Below, piece by piece: positions 27,161 to 36,075 of a stretch of 64,000 nucleotides of DNA; position 1 is the stretch's first letter, and every line of letters starts with the position of its first letter. The stretch comes from Prauserella alba (GTDB taxonomy: Bacteria > Actinomycetota > Actinomycetes > Mycobacteriales > Pseudonocardiaceae): the NCBI RefSeq assembly GCF_024171735.1, contig NZ_JAMTCH010000005.1:558001-622000 (forward strand), written 5' to 3'. The notes under the pieces were generated by a model. It ran no database searches. It was not told the DNA's origin and was given only the letters and a program-made list of their open reading frames with translations. The translations under genes were made by a program, and so were the position numbers.

Positions 27161-28246
27161 TCAGCGGCGGCGGTGGGCGACGGCGCCCGCGACCGCACCG
27201 GCGACCGCGCCCGCGCCGAGAACCGACGGGACGCCGATCTTCGCTGCCTTGCGGCCCGTGCGGAAGTCGCGGATCTCCCACCCGCGCGCACGCGCCGTGT
27301 CGCGCAACTCGGCGTCCGGATTGACCGCCACCGCGGTGCCGACGACCGACAGCATCGGCACGTCGTTCTGCGAGTCCGAGTACGCCGTGCACCGCCGCAG
27401 GTTCAGCCCTTCCCGCGCGGCGAGCGCCCGCACCGCGTGTGCCTTCGCCCTGCCGTGCAGCAGGTCCCCGACCAGCCGTCCCGTGTACACGCCGTCGACG
27501 CTCTCGGCGACCGTGCCCAGCGCACCCGTCAATCCGAGGCGCCGGGCGATGATGGCCGCCAACTCGACCGGGGTCGCCGTCACGAGCCACACCCGCTGAC
27601 CCGCGTCCAGGTGCATCTGCGCCAGCGCACGCGTGCCCGCCCAGATCTTGTCGGCCATCAGCTCGTCGTAGATCTCCTCGCCGACCTCGGTCAGTTGCTC
27701 CACCGTGGCCCCGGCGACGAACGAAAGGCCCTGCTCGCGGATGCCGTCGACGTTGCCTTCCTTGCCGCCGACGCGGAACCGCAGCTGCTGCATCGCGAAC
27801 CCGGCGAGGTCGGAAGCCGTGAAGTACTTCCGCGAGGCCAGGCCACGTGCGAAATGGAAGATGGATGCGCCGACCATCATGGTGTTGTCGACGTCGAAGA
27901 ACGCCGCGGCGGTCAGGTCCGGCGGCGCAGGCGGCGGAGCCTCGTCGACATCGGCGGTGTCCGCGGCCCCAGCGGTGTCGAGTGCCCGTGCCCGTTCGCC
28001 CGCCGGTTGCGTCCCGTCGATCTCCAGCGGCTCGGCCAGGCCCGTACTGCCACCCGGCGCGGTGTCGCCTGTCGGCGCGGCACCCGCCTCGGCCTGTGCG
28101 GCTTCGGCCTCGGCCTGTGCGGCGTCCGCTTCGGCCTGCGCAGCTTCGGCCTCCATGGCCACGGCAGCGTCGGCCGACGCCTCACCTGCCAGGGCAGCGA
28201 GCCGTTCGCGTTCCTGTTTCTTACTGCGGGCCCGCCACAGTGCCAC
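27161..28246 (-). CDS. HAD-IB family hydrolase (SerB1-like)
   Basis: 361 residues. The HAD domain has [21 protein letters not shown] (nucleophile DxD), [10 protein letters not shown] (motif II), [12 protein letters not shown] (motif III lysine) and [11 protein letters not shown] (motif IV acidic pair). This matches SerB-related phosphatases at the Rv0505c locus; phosphoserine is only one possible substrate. A roughly 110-residue N-terminal extension carries AEAAQAEAD repeats and is disordered. The C-terminal tail is a glycine/alanine hydrophobic stretch ([14 protein letters not shown]). The start was set at GTG 28246 because GGAGG lies 8 bases before it, inside the frame that begins at 28261. 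Confidence 0.84.
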   Translation of the reverse strand: MALWRARSKKQERERLAALAGEASADAAVAMEAEAAQAEADAAQAEAEAAQAEAGAAPTGDTAPGGSTGLAEPLEIDGTQPAGERARALDTAGAADTADVDEAPPPAPPDLTAAAFFDVDNTMMVGASIFHFARGLASRKYFTASDLAGFAMQQLRFRVGGKEGNVDGIREQGLSFVAGATVEQLTEVGEEIYDELMADKIWAGTRALAQMHLDAGQRVWLVTATPVELAAIIARRLGLTGALGTVAESVDGVYTGRLVGDLLHGRAKAHAVRALAAREGLNLRRCTAYSDSQNDVPMLSVVGTAVAVNPDAELRDTARARGWEIRDFRTGRKAAKIGVPSVLGAGAVAGAVAGAVAHRRR

Positions 28247-28404
28247 GCACACCGCCTCCACGGTCGAGTTCGGCCTTCACCTGGCTGTGCACTGAAGTAG
28301 TCAGGATAACGGGTGGTCGCGGAGTGCTTTCCGGTGCTCACCCCGGGCTACGCCACTACGCCGCCCGGCCCTTCGCGGAGCATCGTGGCCCCGGGTCGAG
28401 GCCG

Positions 28405-29688
28405 TCAGTCGCGTTGCGCGTCCAGCCCGGTGAGGCCCGACAGGATCCCGGTCACGGAGACCTTCGCAGGCTGCTGCGGCCGTTCGTCCGGCAGCCGTGG
28501 GCCCGTGGGTGGCTCGGGCACGGTGCGGACGACGCGTGTCGCGGGAACGTCGTCGGCAGGCGACCACGGTGGGGTCGCGCGGACCGGCGCGACCGTGCCG
28601 GCGTCCCCGGCCGCGTCCGACGTCGTGCGACCGGCGAGGGTGGCCGTGTCGTCGTCCGGCGAGACCTCACCCGGCTGCGGGTCACCGGAGTGCGGACTGC
28701 CGTCCGGCACCGCGGGCCGTGCCCCTGCTCGGCGGTCGTCCCTTCCCGCGTGCCCGCTGCAATCGCCGGTGGTGGGCAGCGCGCCGAGGTCGTCCACACG
28801 GCCGGAGGTGATCTCCAGGCACGACATGCGTTCGTCGAGCGCCTCCGCCCGTTGTTGGATCCGCACCAGCAGGTGTGTCCCGTCCGCCGTGCCGGGCAGC
28901 GGGGTGAGTCGCGAGGTCTGGGCCGTGGCCCAGCTGTGCAGCCGGTCGAGCTGATCGCCGCCCGAGGTGGTGGCGAGCGAGGTGAGCGAGGTGACGGCGG
29001 AACGCGTGTGGTCGGCGAAGTCGGACAGCCCCAGTCGCAGCGAGGAACGGTCGAGCGCGCCGTCGTCGGCCAGCGACCGCAGCTCGGTGATCCGCTCGGA
29101 GGCGTACCCGAGCCGCTGGAACGCGCGGTCCTCGTCGTCGAAGGTCATGGTCAGCGAGGCGTCCTCGCGCAGCTGTTTCAAGGCGTAGAACGACTCGCCC
29201 GGCCTCGCGTCGGCAGACGCGGTGAGCGCCGCGGCCGCCACTCCGGCGAGGACGGCGACGCCTGCCGCGACGGCGGGTATCCGGTGCCGCGAACTCCCAC
29301 CGCGCGCACGTCCACCGCGCGCACGTCCACCGCGCGCACGTCCACCGCGCGCCGGTTCCACGTCCGGTTCGGGCTGTGGCTGCGGTTCCGGTTCCGGCTG
29401 TGGTTGCGGGCCTGCGGCGCGGCGGTCGGTCGCCGGGTGGGAGCCGGGTGCGAGCACGCGGTCGGTGATGCGCAGCCGAGCCGACGGCGTGAGGGAGCCG
29501 TCGCGTTCGTCGCCCGGGGCGCGGTCGCTGAGGTTACGCAGCGCAGCGACGACCGCCAGTTCGTCGGCGAACTCGCCGCTCCGGTCGGCCTCGCCGGTCT
29601 CGACGGCGCGTGCGAAGCGTTCGTCCTGGTCATGGGCGGCGCGGGATCGCCGCGCGCGGAATGACCGCAGGATTCGTGGAGGCTCCAC
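28405..29688 (-). CDS. DUF5667 domain-containing membrane protein, possible anti-sigma factor
   Basis: 427 residues. Residues 1-80 form a cytoplasmic head (ERFARAVETGEADRSGEFADELAVVAAL). A linker of PQPEP units and four RARGG units (15-bp tandem repeat at 29297-29352) is followed by one helix (IPAVAAGVAVLAGVAAAALT). After it comes the DUF5667 region, PGESFYALKQLREDASLTM with heptad-like helices, and a disordered proline-rich tail. It is encoded directly after an ECF sigma factor, which is how BldN and its membrane anti-sigma RsbN are arranged in Streptomyces; that role is inferred. GTG 29688 has a GGGAGG site; TTG 29757 is a weak alternative. Confidence 0.75.
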   Translation of the reverse strand: MEPPRILRSFRARRSRAAHDQDERFARAVETGEADRSGEFADELAVVAALRNLSDRAPGDERDGSLTPSARLRITDRVLAPGSHPATDRRAAGPQPQPEPEPQPQPEPDVEPARGGRARGGRARGGRARGGSSRHRIPAVAAGVAVLAGVAAAALTASADARPGESFYALKQLREDASLTMTFDDEDRAFQRLGYASERITELRSLADDGALDRSSLRLGLSDFADHTRSAVTSLTSLATTSGGDQLDRLHSWATAQTSRLTPLPGTADGTHLLVRIQQRAEALDERMSCLEITSGRVDDLGALPTTGDCSGHAGRDDRRAGARPAVPDGSPHSGDPQPGEVSPDDDTATLAGRTTSDAAGDAGTVAPVRATPPWSPADDVPATRVVRTVPEPPTGPRLPDERPQQPAKVSVTGILSGLTGLDAQRD

Positions 29689-29860
29689 GGTGGCAACGCC
29701 TCCCGGCTCGCCGGCGCGTGGCCGGTCCTGGACGTCTCGATGGGTCTGCGTTGACAACGACGTCGCAGCTGTATCGGTTACGGGATGTCGACCCTGTGGG
29801 TGGCGTGCGTTACAGCGCGTGGTCGGCGGAGTGGTCTGACCAGCGCCGGAGGGTGAGGCC

Positions 29861-30520
29861 TCAGCGCAACGTGTCGGGCAGGAGCTTTGCCAACCTGCGG
29901 ATCGCGCGGTGCTGCAGTGCCTTCACCGCGCCCTCGCCCCGGTCCATGATCTGCGCCGTCTCGGCCACGGAATACCCCTGGATGAACCGGAGGATGACGC
30001 ATTCGCGCTGGTCGTCGCCCAGGTCGCTGATGCACCGGACGAGCTCGTCGCCTGTGTCGCGGCTGATCACCTGTTGCTCCGGTCCCGGTGCTCCGGCCGC
30101 GCCCGCCACCGCGGCGCCGGGTGTCGTGGGGTCGGCAACCTCGTCGGTGACGACCTCGAGCCGGAACCGGCTCGACTTCACGTGGTCGAGCACCAGGTTG
30201 CGGGCGATGGTGGTGAACCAGGCGCCGACGTCGCGGCCCTGGTAGCTGATGGACGTGATCCGCCGCAGCGCGCGCAGGAACGTCTCGCTCGTCACGTCCT
30301 CGGCCAGGTGGCGGTCACCCACCCGGAGGAGTACGTAGCGGTACACGCCGTCGACGTAGCGGTCGTAGAGCCGGCCGAACGCCGCCCGGTCGCCGCCCTG
30401 GGCGGCGTGCACGAGGTCCCAACTCTCCGCCGTCGGATCAGGCGCGGCAGGGGCCGGGTCGGGTACGACATGCAGCGGGGTACGTGCTGGACCAGCAGCA
30501 ACAGCGATTGGCAGGCTCAT
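29861..30520 (-). CDS. ECF RNA polymerase sigma factor, BldN-like
   Basis: 219 residues. Sigma region 2: FGRLYDRYVDGVYRYVLLRVGD and AEDVTSETFLRALRRI. Region 4: LGDDQRECVILRFIQGYSVAETAQIMDRGEGAVKALQHRA. A 45-residue N-terminal extension precedes region 2, as in BldN-type factors. ATG 30520 is preceded by GGAGGAGG. The next gene encodes the DUF5667 membrane protein, so activity is likely held at the membrane. Its targets cannot be told here; in Streptomyces BldN controls chaplin and aerial-growth genes. Confidence 0.88.
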   Translation of the reverse strand: MSLPIAVAAGPARTPLHVVPDPAPAAPDPTAESWDLVHAAQGGDRAAFGRLYDRYVDGVYRYVLLRVGDRHLAEDVTSETFLRALRRITSISYQGRDVGAWFTTIARNLVLDHVKSSRFRLEVVTDEVADPTTPGAAVAGAAGAPGPEQQVISRDTGDELVRCISDLGDDQRECVILRFIQGYSVAETAQIMDRGEGAVKALQHRAIRRLAKLLPDTLR

Positions 30521-30723
30521 CGTGTTGCACCTCCTCCGGGGCCGTTCCCGGACGCATTCGTGATCTGGAGTGATCACCGCCACTACGTCGTCACGGGAGC
30601 ATACGCGTAGCTACCGCCTAGTAGGTAGTGGTGTCCTCGTTGCAATCGGGAGACGGTGACGTCCGGCCGCTATGACGCGCGACCGTCACGGGCACACTGG
30701 GCGGGGGATGAGGAGGTTCGCGG

Positions 30724-32382
30724 ATGGCAGCGGGCGCGGAAGAACCGGACACCGGGGACACAGGTGCCGGAGGCGGCAACACCGAGGGTGTGCGCACCGC
30801 GGCGGCGGGCGAGAACGTCGCCGATCTCGTCGAGGCCGCGGCACGGAGACGCCCCGAGGCCGACGGCGTCGTCGACCCCTCGTTGGTGACCTTGACCTGG
30901 GCCGACGTCGACGCCGCCGTCAATGTGTTCGCCCGCCGCCTGTTCGACGCCGACGTGCGGCCCGGCGACCGGGTCGGCCTGCGGCTGCCGACCTGCGCCG
31001 AATTCGTCGTCGGCCTGTTCGCCGTGTTCCGGGCGGGTGCGATCGCAGTCCCGCTCTCGCCAGCGGCCCCGGACGCCGAAGCCCGCGAACGGCTCGGTGA
31101 CTGCGGCGCCCGGCTTCTCGTCGCCCACGACGGTCTCGGCGACGTGCCCGCACTCGCACCGGACCTCGGCCACCCCGCCGACCCCGTGGACGACCCCGCA
31201 GCCCCCGCCGAGCCCGCAGCCCCCGCCGGCGCGTCCCCGGCAGCCGAGACCTCCCCTGCCGCCGAGCCCCGCGCTTCGCAGCCCGTCGAGCCGCGCGCCG
31301 TCGGCGAGGACATCGCCGCGATCTTCTACACCTCCGGCACGAGCGGCCCGGCACGCGGCGTGATGCTGTCGCACCGGGCGCTGCTGGCGAACGTGCGGCA
31401 GCTCGCAGCCGTCCTGCCCAGCGGCGATCTGCCCGACCGCACGCTGCTCGCGGTCCCGCTGCATCACATCTACGGCCTCGGGCCCGGCCTGCTCCTGCCC
31501 ACCGCGACCGCCGCCACCGTCGTACTCGCCCAGCGATTCGACGCACGGGACACGTTGCACGCCTGCCCCGCCCACGAGATCACCACCGTCGTGGGCGTAC
31601 CCGCGATGTACACCGACCTCGCGGACAGGCCCGCCGGCGAACTCGCCGACGCGATGGCCACGGTCCGCATCTTCATGTCCGGCGCCGCACCACTGCACCC
31701 TCGGGTGCTGGCAGCCATCACGGACGCCACCGGGCAGGCCGTCTACGAGGGATACGGGCTCACCGAGGCCGCGCCCGTCGTCACGTCGACCCTGGTCACC
31801 GGCCAGGCGAAGGCCGGTTCGGTCGGCAGGGCCCTGCCGGGTGTCGAGTTGCGCCTCGTCGACAGCGATGGTTCCGCGGCGCACGCACCGCTCGATCCCG
31901 CCGACCCCGACGACGCATTCGGTGACGACATCGGCCTGACCGGGCTCGTCGCGATCCGCGGCGACAACCTGTTCAGCGGCTACTGGCCTCACGGCGCCCA
32001 CGGCCCCGACGTCGACGGCTGGTACCGCACCGGCGACGTCGGCTACCTCGACGCCGACGGCGACCTGCACCTCGTCGACCGCGCCAACGACCTGATCATC
32101 GTCAACGGGTTCAACGTCTACCCGCGCGAGGTCGAGGACGTGATCCTCACGCTGCCGGGAGTCGCCGAGGTCGCGGTGGTCGGCGTGCTCGACGACCGCA
32201 CCGGCGAATCCGTGCGTGCCGTCGTGCGGCCCGAATCCGGCGCGGCGCTGTCGGAGCAGCAGATCGTCGACGCCTGCAGCGCGCAGCTCCCGCGGTACAA
32301 GGTGCCGTCGACGGTGGAGTTCGCCGACGAACTGCCGCACACCGCGGTCGGCAAACTCAGCAGGGTGCAGCTCCGCACGTAA
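30724..32382 (+). CDS. AMP-binding acyl-CoA synthetase
   Basis: 552-residue ANL-superfamily ligase activating a carboxylic acid as acyl-AMP and then acyl-CoA. Features are FYTSGTSGPARGVMLSH (P-loop-like motif), VGVPAMYTDLAD, YEGYGLTEAAPVV, WYRTGDVGYLDADGDL, the hinge VDRANDLIIVNGFNVYPREVE and C-terminal AVGKLSRVQL with the catalytic lysine. An alanine/proline insert of about 35 residues near 155-190 is low complexity. Fatty or aromatic acid specificity cannot be assigned. ATG 30724. Independent of the divergent sigma-factor operon. Confidence 0.88.
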   Translation: MAAGAEEPDTGDTGAGGGNTEGVRTAAAGENVADLVEAAARRRPEADGVVDPSLVTLTWADVDAAVNVFARRLFDADVRPGDRVGLRLPTCAEFVVGLFAVFRAGAIAVPLSPAAPDAEARERLGDCGARLLVAHDGLGDVPALAPDLGHPADPVDDPAAPAEPAAPAGASPAAETSPAAEPRASQPVEPRAVGEDIAAIFYTSGTSGPARGVMLSHRALLANVRQLAAVLPSGDLPDRTLLAVPLHHIYGLGPGLLLPTATAATVVLAQRFDARDTLHACPAHEITTVVGVPAMYTDLADRPAGELADAMATVRIFMSGAAPLHPRVLAAITDATGQAVYEGYGLTEAAPVVTSTLVTGQAKAGSVGRALPGVELRLVDSDGSAAHAPLDPADPDDAFGDDIGLTGLVAIRGDNLFSGYWPHGAHGPDVDGWYRTGDVGYLDADGDLHLVDRANDLIIVNGFNVYPREVEDVILTLPGVAEVAVVGVLDDRTGESVRAVVRPESGAALSEQQIVDACSAQLPRYKVPSTVEFADELPHTAVGKLSRVQLRT

Positions 32383-32392
32383 CCCACATGCG

Positions 32393-32434
32393 CGTGTCCT
32401 GCGCTCGGGCACCCGTGCTCGCGCGGCGATGCCC
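32393..32434. repeat. 21-bp repeat remnant, 2 units (array L)
   Basis: CGTGT at 32393 and CGTGC at 32414, 21 bp apart, in the GCAGGACACG subtype on the minus strand. It is wedged between convergent stops of the synthetase and glutaredoxin genes. Confidence 0.65.
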
Positions 32435-32441
32435 GCGGGCG

Positions 32442-32675
32442 TCAGCTCAAGGCCGCGCGGAGCCGGGTCTCCTCCACCTGCCAGTACCCGTGCTCGTCGC
32501 CGTCGACCAGCAGGACCGGGACGCGATCGCCGTACTCGGCCCGGTCCTCGGGGTCGGAGTCGACGTCGACGGCCGACCACGTCGCGCCGAGCTCCCCGCA
32601 GATCCGAGCGACGTCGGCCTCGGCGGTCTCGCACGCGTGGCACCCTGCGCGCGTCATGACGGTGACGTGATGCAT
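32442..32675 (-). CDS. Glutaredoxin family protein
   Basis: 77 residues, thioredoxin fold: VTVMTRAGCHACETAEADVA carries the CxxC pair (Cys12, Cys15), and DRVPVLLVDGDEHGYWQVEE has the cis-proline. It belongs to the small DUF836/glutaredoxin-2-like group at the Rv0508 position just before hemA in mycobacteria. It probably reduces disulfides or mixed mycothiol disulfides. Convergent with the acyl-CoA synthetase; start ATG 32675. Confidence 0.87.
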   Translation of the reverse strand: MHHVTVMTRAGCHACETAEADVARICGELGATWSAVDVDSDPEDRAEYGDRVPVLLVDGDEHGYWQVEETRLRAALS

Positions 32676-32779
32676 GTACCCATCATCGCTCCCGTTCGAC
32701 GGCCGTCACCGCCCAGCCCGGCGAACGTCCCCGCAGGCCGCGGTCTCGCGAGGCGGCCCGGTCTGGCATTCTGCCGCGC

Positions 32780-33478
32780 GTGACCAGCGATCCTTCGGCC
32801 GAGTCCGGCACCGGCCTCCGCATTCCCGCAGCGATCCCGGCGCTCGTGATCGCGGTGCCGGTCGCGGTCGGGGCGCTGCTCGGGTTCGCGGGCGGACCGC
32901 TGTTCCGTGGCCTGGCGAACGTGCTCGAAGGCACGCCGATCGGGGCGCCGGGGTGGCTGCACCTGCTCGGTGACCTGCCGCTGGGCTGGTCGGTGACGGT
33001 CATGACGGGGCTCGGTGTGGTCGCCGGGGTCGTGCTGACGCTCTTCACCTTTCGGGAGGCGCTGTCCCTGCGGGTGTTCGACGATCACGTCGAGTCCCAG
33101 GTCGAGGGGCGCGAAGCGTGGACCGAACGGGCCGGGACGACAGCGGTGTTCCGCGATCGCGCGACGCTCGTGTTCCTCCGACGGGACGCCGCTCCCGCGC
33201 GTCTGCCGGGAGCGCAGGACCTGCGGGAACGCGACCTGCGGGCCGCGTTCGATCGGCACTCGTGGCCCTGGCGGGACGGTGACCCGTACGCCGGTGAGTA
33301 CGAACGCTGGGTCGACGGCAGCCCCGGATTCACCGCCGACGAACACACCCTGCTGCGCCGCCGCCTCGACGCGGGCAAGGACGAGGCGGCGCGGATCGAG
33401 GCGGACGACGCTCTGTTCGCGGCCGGACTCGTCGCCAGGACCGACAAGAAGCAGCTCCACGTGCGGCGCGTGTCCTGA
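32780..33478 (+). CDS. Uncharacterised two-helix membrane protein
   Basis: 232 residues starting at GTG 32780. Two helices (IPALVIAVPVAVGALLGFAGG and WSVTVMTGLGVVAGVVLTLF) are followed by a soluble domain with FREALSLRVFDDHVESQVEG and a charged C terminus (RRRLDAGKDEAARIEADDAL). The layout recalls YqeB-like proteins but no function can be assigned. The soluble part has an alternating strand pattern suggesting a PH-like fold. The ArsC-like gene begins about 80 bp later. Confidence 0.68.
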   Translation: MTSDPSAESGTGLRIPAAIPALVIAVPVAVGALLGFAGGPLFRGLANVLEGTPIGAPGWLHLLGDLPLGWSVTVMTGLGVVAGVVLTLFTFREALSLRVFDDHVESQVEGREAWTERAGTTAVFRDRATLVFLRRDAAPARLPGAQDLRERDLRAAFDRHSWPWRDGDPYAGEYERWVDGSPGFTADEHTLLRRRLDAGKDEAARIEADDALFAAGLVARTDKKQLHVRRVS

Positions 33479-33561
33479 CCCGGCCGACGCGGAAGTCGCC
33501 GTCTGCCCCTGCGGCTGGCTAATCTCACGACAGCACCGGCCTGTGACCACGAGAGGCAGCA

Positions 33562-33933
33562 ATGGAGATCTGGATCAACCCCGCCTGTTCGAAGTGCAGG
33601 ACGGCACTCGGCGTGCTCGACGCGGAGGGCGCCGAGTACACGGTGCGCAAGTACCTCGAGGACGTGCCGACTGCCCAGGAGATCCGCGACGTCCTCGACC
33701 GGCTCGGCCTCGAACCGTGGGACATCACCCGCACGCAGGAGCAGATCGCGAAGGACCTGGTCCTCAAGGACCGCACCGAGTGGCCGCGGGACGACTCCGG
33801 GCGGGAGAAGTGGATCGCCGCGCTCGCCGAGCATCCGAAGTTGATCCAGCGGCCGATCATCACGGCCGACGACGGCACCGCCGTGGTCGCACGCACCGAC
33901 GACGCCGTCCGTGACGCCCTCGCCCGCGGCTGA
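33562..33933 (+). CDS. ArsC/Spx-family thioredoxin-fold reductase
   Basis: 123 residues matching arsenate reductase-like proteins (YfgD/ArsC group). It opens MEIWINPACSKCRTALG, with Cys9 and Cys12 forming a CxxC; classical ArsC has one cysteine at the first position. LIQRPIITADDGTAVVAR follows, the arginine/proline block used for oxyanion binding. Arsenate reduction is possible, but the CxxC suggests a more general thiol reductase. Repeat array G begins at its stop codon. Confidence 0.82.
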   Translation: MEIWINPACSKCRTALGVLDAEGAEYTVRKYLEDVPTAQEIRDVLDRLGLEPWDITRTQEQIAKDLVLKDRTEWPRDDSGREKWIAALAEHPKLIQRPIITADDGTAVVARTDDAVRDALARG

Positions 33934-34035
33934 GTGCAGGACACGTACGGCCGGGTGTGGGCCCCGGAATCCGCAACGCGGGCCCCGGAACCTGCAACAC
34001 GCGCCCCGGAAAGCGCAACACGGGGCGGGAGGGCT
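33934..34035. repeat. 21-bp ACACG-core repeat, 4 units, irregular (array G)
   Basis: ACACG ends at 33945; then ACGCG at 33980, ACACG at 34001 and 34022. The first unit (GCAGGACACG) is separated by 35 bp, the rest by 21. It begins right at the ArsC-like stop. Confidence 0.85.
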
Positions 34036-34110
34036 GCGGCGGCTGAGCGTAAGGGAGTCGTAAGGCCCTGACCTGGTCACATGTGCGGGTTTCGGCGTCA
34101 CGATGGAGGC

Positions 34111-35784
34111 ATGGCCAGCACTGGCGATTCGTCGCAGCAACCCGCGCAACCGGCAACGACGACACCTCGGCGCGTGCCGAGAGTACGGCTCGTGATCGCA
34201 GCGATCGTGGCGCTCGCCGCGGCGCTCGCTGCAGGTCACCTGGTGGCGGCGTTCGTCGGGCCACAGGCGTCGCCGCTGCTGGCGGTCGGCAACACGGCGA
34301 TCGACCTGACCCCGTCGTGGCTGAAGGATTTCGCGATCGCCACCTTCGGCACGGCCGACAAGCTCGCGCTCCTGGTGGGCATGGGCGGGGTGCTGCTCGG
34401 CTTGGCCGTTCTGGCGGCACTGGCGTCAGGACGCGGTCCCGCGCCCGGCACGGTGCTGATCGTCGCGGTCGGAGTCCTGGGCCTGGTCGCGGTGGTGACG
34501 CGCCCGGACGTCGGCAGGCTCGCCGCGGCCGCCCCACTCGCGAGTCTCGCCGCGGGCGTGGCGACGTGGCTGCTGCTCCACCGCCGCGCCTCGCCCTCGG
34601 ACGTCGTGGAGACGGCAGGCACCCGCCCCGACCGAGCCGGCCCCGACCGAACCGACTCCGGCGCCGAGCGGACCGACGAGGTGCCGCACGGCACCCGTGC
34701 CTCGGGGGCAACGCCCGGCAGGCGGCAGTTTCTCGTCACCGCCGGTGGCGCGGCGGCCGTCGCCGGAGTGGCCGGGCTGGCGGGCGGATTCGTCGGCGGC
34801 GCGCGTGATGCGACGTCGTCCCGCGCGGCGGCGCCGCCGTTGCGCGCCACCCGGCGGCTGCCCGCCCCGCCGAACGACGCGGACTTCGCCAAGCTGGGCA
34901 CGCCGACGTTCCTCACCCCGAACGACGCCTTCTACCGCATCGACACCGCCCTGTCCGTGCCCCAGGTGCCCGCGGACGACTGGCGGCTGCGCATCCACGG
35001 CATGGTCGACCGCGAACTCGAGCTCAGCTACGACGACGTCCGCCGTCGCGGCCTGATCGAACGGCGGATCACCCTGTGCTGCGTGTCCAACCAGGTCGGA
35101 GGCGAGCTGATCTCCACGGCGACGTTCACCGGCGTCGACCTGGGCGACCTGCTCCGCGACGCCGGGGTGCGCGACGGTGCGCAGCAGCTGCTTTCGTCGA
35201 GTTCCGACGGCTGGACCTGCGGAACCCCGATCGACGTCCTGCTGGAACGTGACCGGGGCGCCATGCTCGCGCTCGGCATGAACGGCCAGCCGCTGCCGCT
35301 GGAGCACGGTTTCCCCGCTCGGCTCGTGGTTCCGGGCCTGTACGGCTACGTGTCGGCGACGAAATGGGTCACCGACCTCGAAGTCACGACGTGGGACAGG
35401 CGCCGGGCGTACTGGCTCGACCGCGGATGGGCGCGCGAGGCACCGGTGAAGACACAGTCACGCATCGACCGGCCGTCCGCCAACGCCACGATGCCGGCTG
35501 GGCGGGTGATCGCCGCCGGGATCGCATGGGCGCAGCACACCGGCGTCGCCAAGGTCGAGGTGCGACTCGACGGGGGCCGCTGGCAGGAGGCGACCCTCTC
35601 GGCCGACGTCTCCGACGACACGTGGCGGATGTGGCACATCGCGCTCGACGTCGACCGCCCGGGCAGTCACCGGATCGCCTGCCGCGCGACCGACAAGTCC
35701 GGATACACGCAGACCGCCGAGCGGATGGGCGTGCTGCCCGACGGTGCCACCGGCCACCACACGATCACGTTCACCACGGAGTAG
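34111..35784 (+). CDS. Molybdopterin-dependent oxidoreductase (sulfite-oxidase-like), membrane-anchored
   Basis: 557 residues. Four to five N-terminal helices (residues 25-165), an arginine-rich linker with GRRQFLVTAGGAAAVAGVAG (Tat-like segment at about 207-226), then the sulfite oxidase fold. Cys323 or Cys324 in RITLCCVSNQVGG would ligate molybdenum; WTCGTPIDVLLE, GFPARLVVPGLYGY and KWVTDLEV are typical Moco contacts. A C-terminal dimerisation domain (VEVRLDGGRWQEATL) follows. There is no haem domain. It is probably a periplasmic-side oxidoreductase whose electron acceptor is unknown. ATG 34111 is preceded by GGAGG. Confidence 0.87.
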   Translation: MASTGDSSQQPAQPATTTPRRVPRVRLVIAAIVALAAALAAGHLVAAFVGPQASPLLAVGNTAIDLTPSWLKDFAIATFGTADKLALLVGMGGVLLGLAVLAALASGRGPAPGTVLIVAVGVLGLVAVVTRPDVGRLAAAAPLASLAAGVATWLLLHRRASPSDVVETAGTRPDRAGPDRTDSGAERTDEVPHGTRASGATPGRRQFLVTAGGAAAVAGVAGLAGGFVGGARDATSSRAAAPPLRATRRLPAPPNDADFAKLGTPTFLTPNDAFYRIDTALSVPQVPADDWRLRIHGMVDRELELSYDDVRRRGLIERRITLCCVSNQVGGELISTATFTGVDLGDLLRDAGVRDGAQQLLSSSSDGWTCGTPIDVLLERDRGAMLALGMNGQPLPLEHGFPARLVVPGLYGYVSATKWVTDLEVTTWDRRRAYWLDRGWAREAPVKTQSRIDRPSANATMPAGRVIAAGIAWAQHTGVAKVEVRLDGGRWQEATLSADVSDDTWRMWHIALDVDRPGSHRIACRATDKSGYTQTAERMGVLPDGATGHHTITFTTE

Positions 35785-35792
35785 CGGGCGCG

Positions 35793-35866
35793 ACACGACC
35801 CCGGAATCCGCAACACGGGCCCCGGAATCCGCAACACGGCGGCGGGAGTGCAGGACACGCGAGGGG
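35793..35866. repeat. 21-bp ACACG-core repeat, 4 units (array H)
   Basis: ACACG ends at 35797, 35817, 35838 and 35859 (20, 21, 21 bp apart). The last unit switches to the GCAGGACACG subtype. It begins within 15 bp of the oxidoreductase stop. Confidence 0.88.
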
Positions 35867-35932
35867 TTCGGAGGTGACAGCGCGTCAGGAAAACCGGCGT
35901 TGTGGCGCAGGTCAAGGCCCTTACCTGCTGCT

Positions 35933-35950
35933 TTGTGCACGCGTTCACAA
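35933..35950. promoter_or_regulatory. Rex operator (ROP) upstream of rex-hemACD
   Basis: TTGTGCACGCGTTCACAA is a near-perfect inverted repeat, one base away from the Streptomyces ROP consensus TGTGAACNNNTTCACA. It lies about 125 bp before the rex start, in the promoter position expected for autoregulation. When NADH is high, Rex releases such sites and the operon is expressed. Confidence 0.85.
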
Positions 35951-36075
35951 ATGAACTACCGTGTTCTCCACGCCGGTGACGCGCCGTGCATCGAACACGG
36001 TCGCCGCCTGCTGGTCAAGGGTTCACCTCGAAAAGGTTTGTCTCGAAGAGTCCGAGGGACGGGAGTCGGAGCGTG

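Noticed and set aside
25323-27590. A 755-codon minus-strand frame
   Set aside because: Antisense to the epimerase and acyltransferase genes, which have clear motifs on the plus strand.
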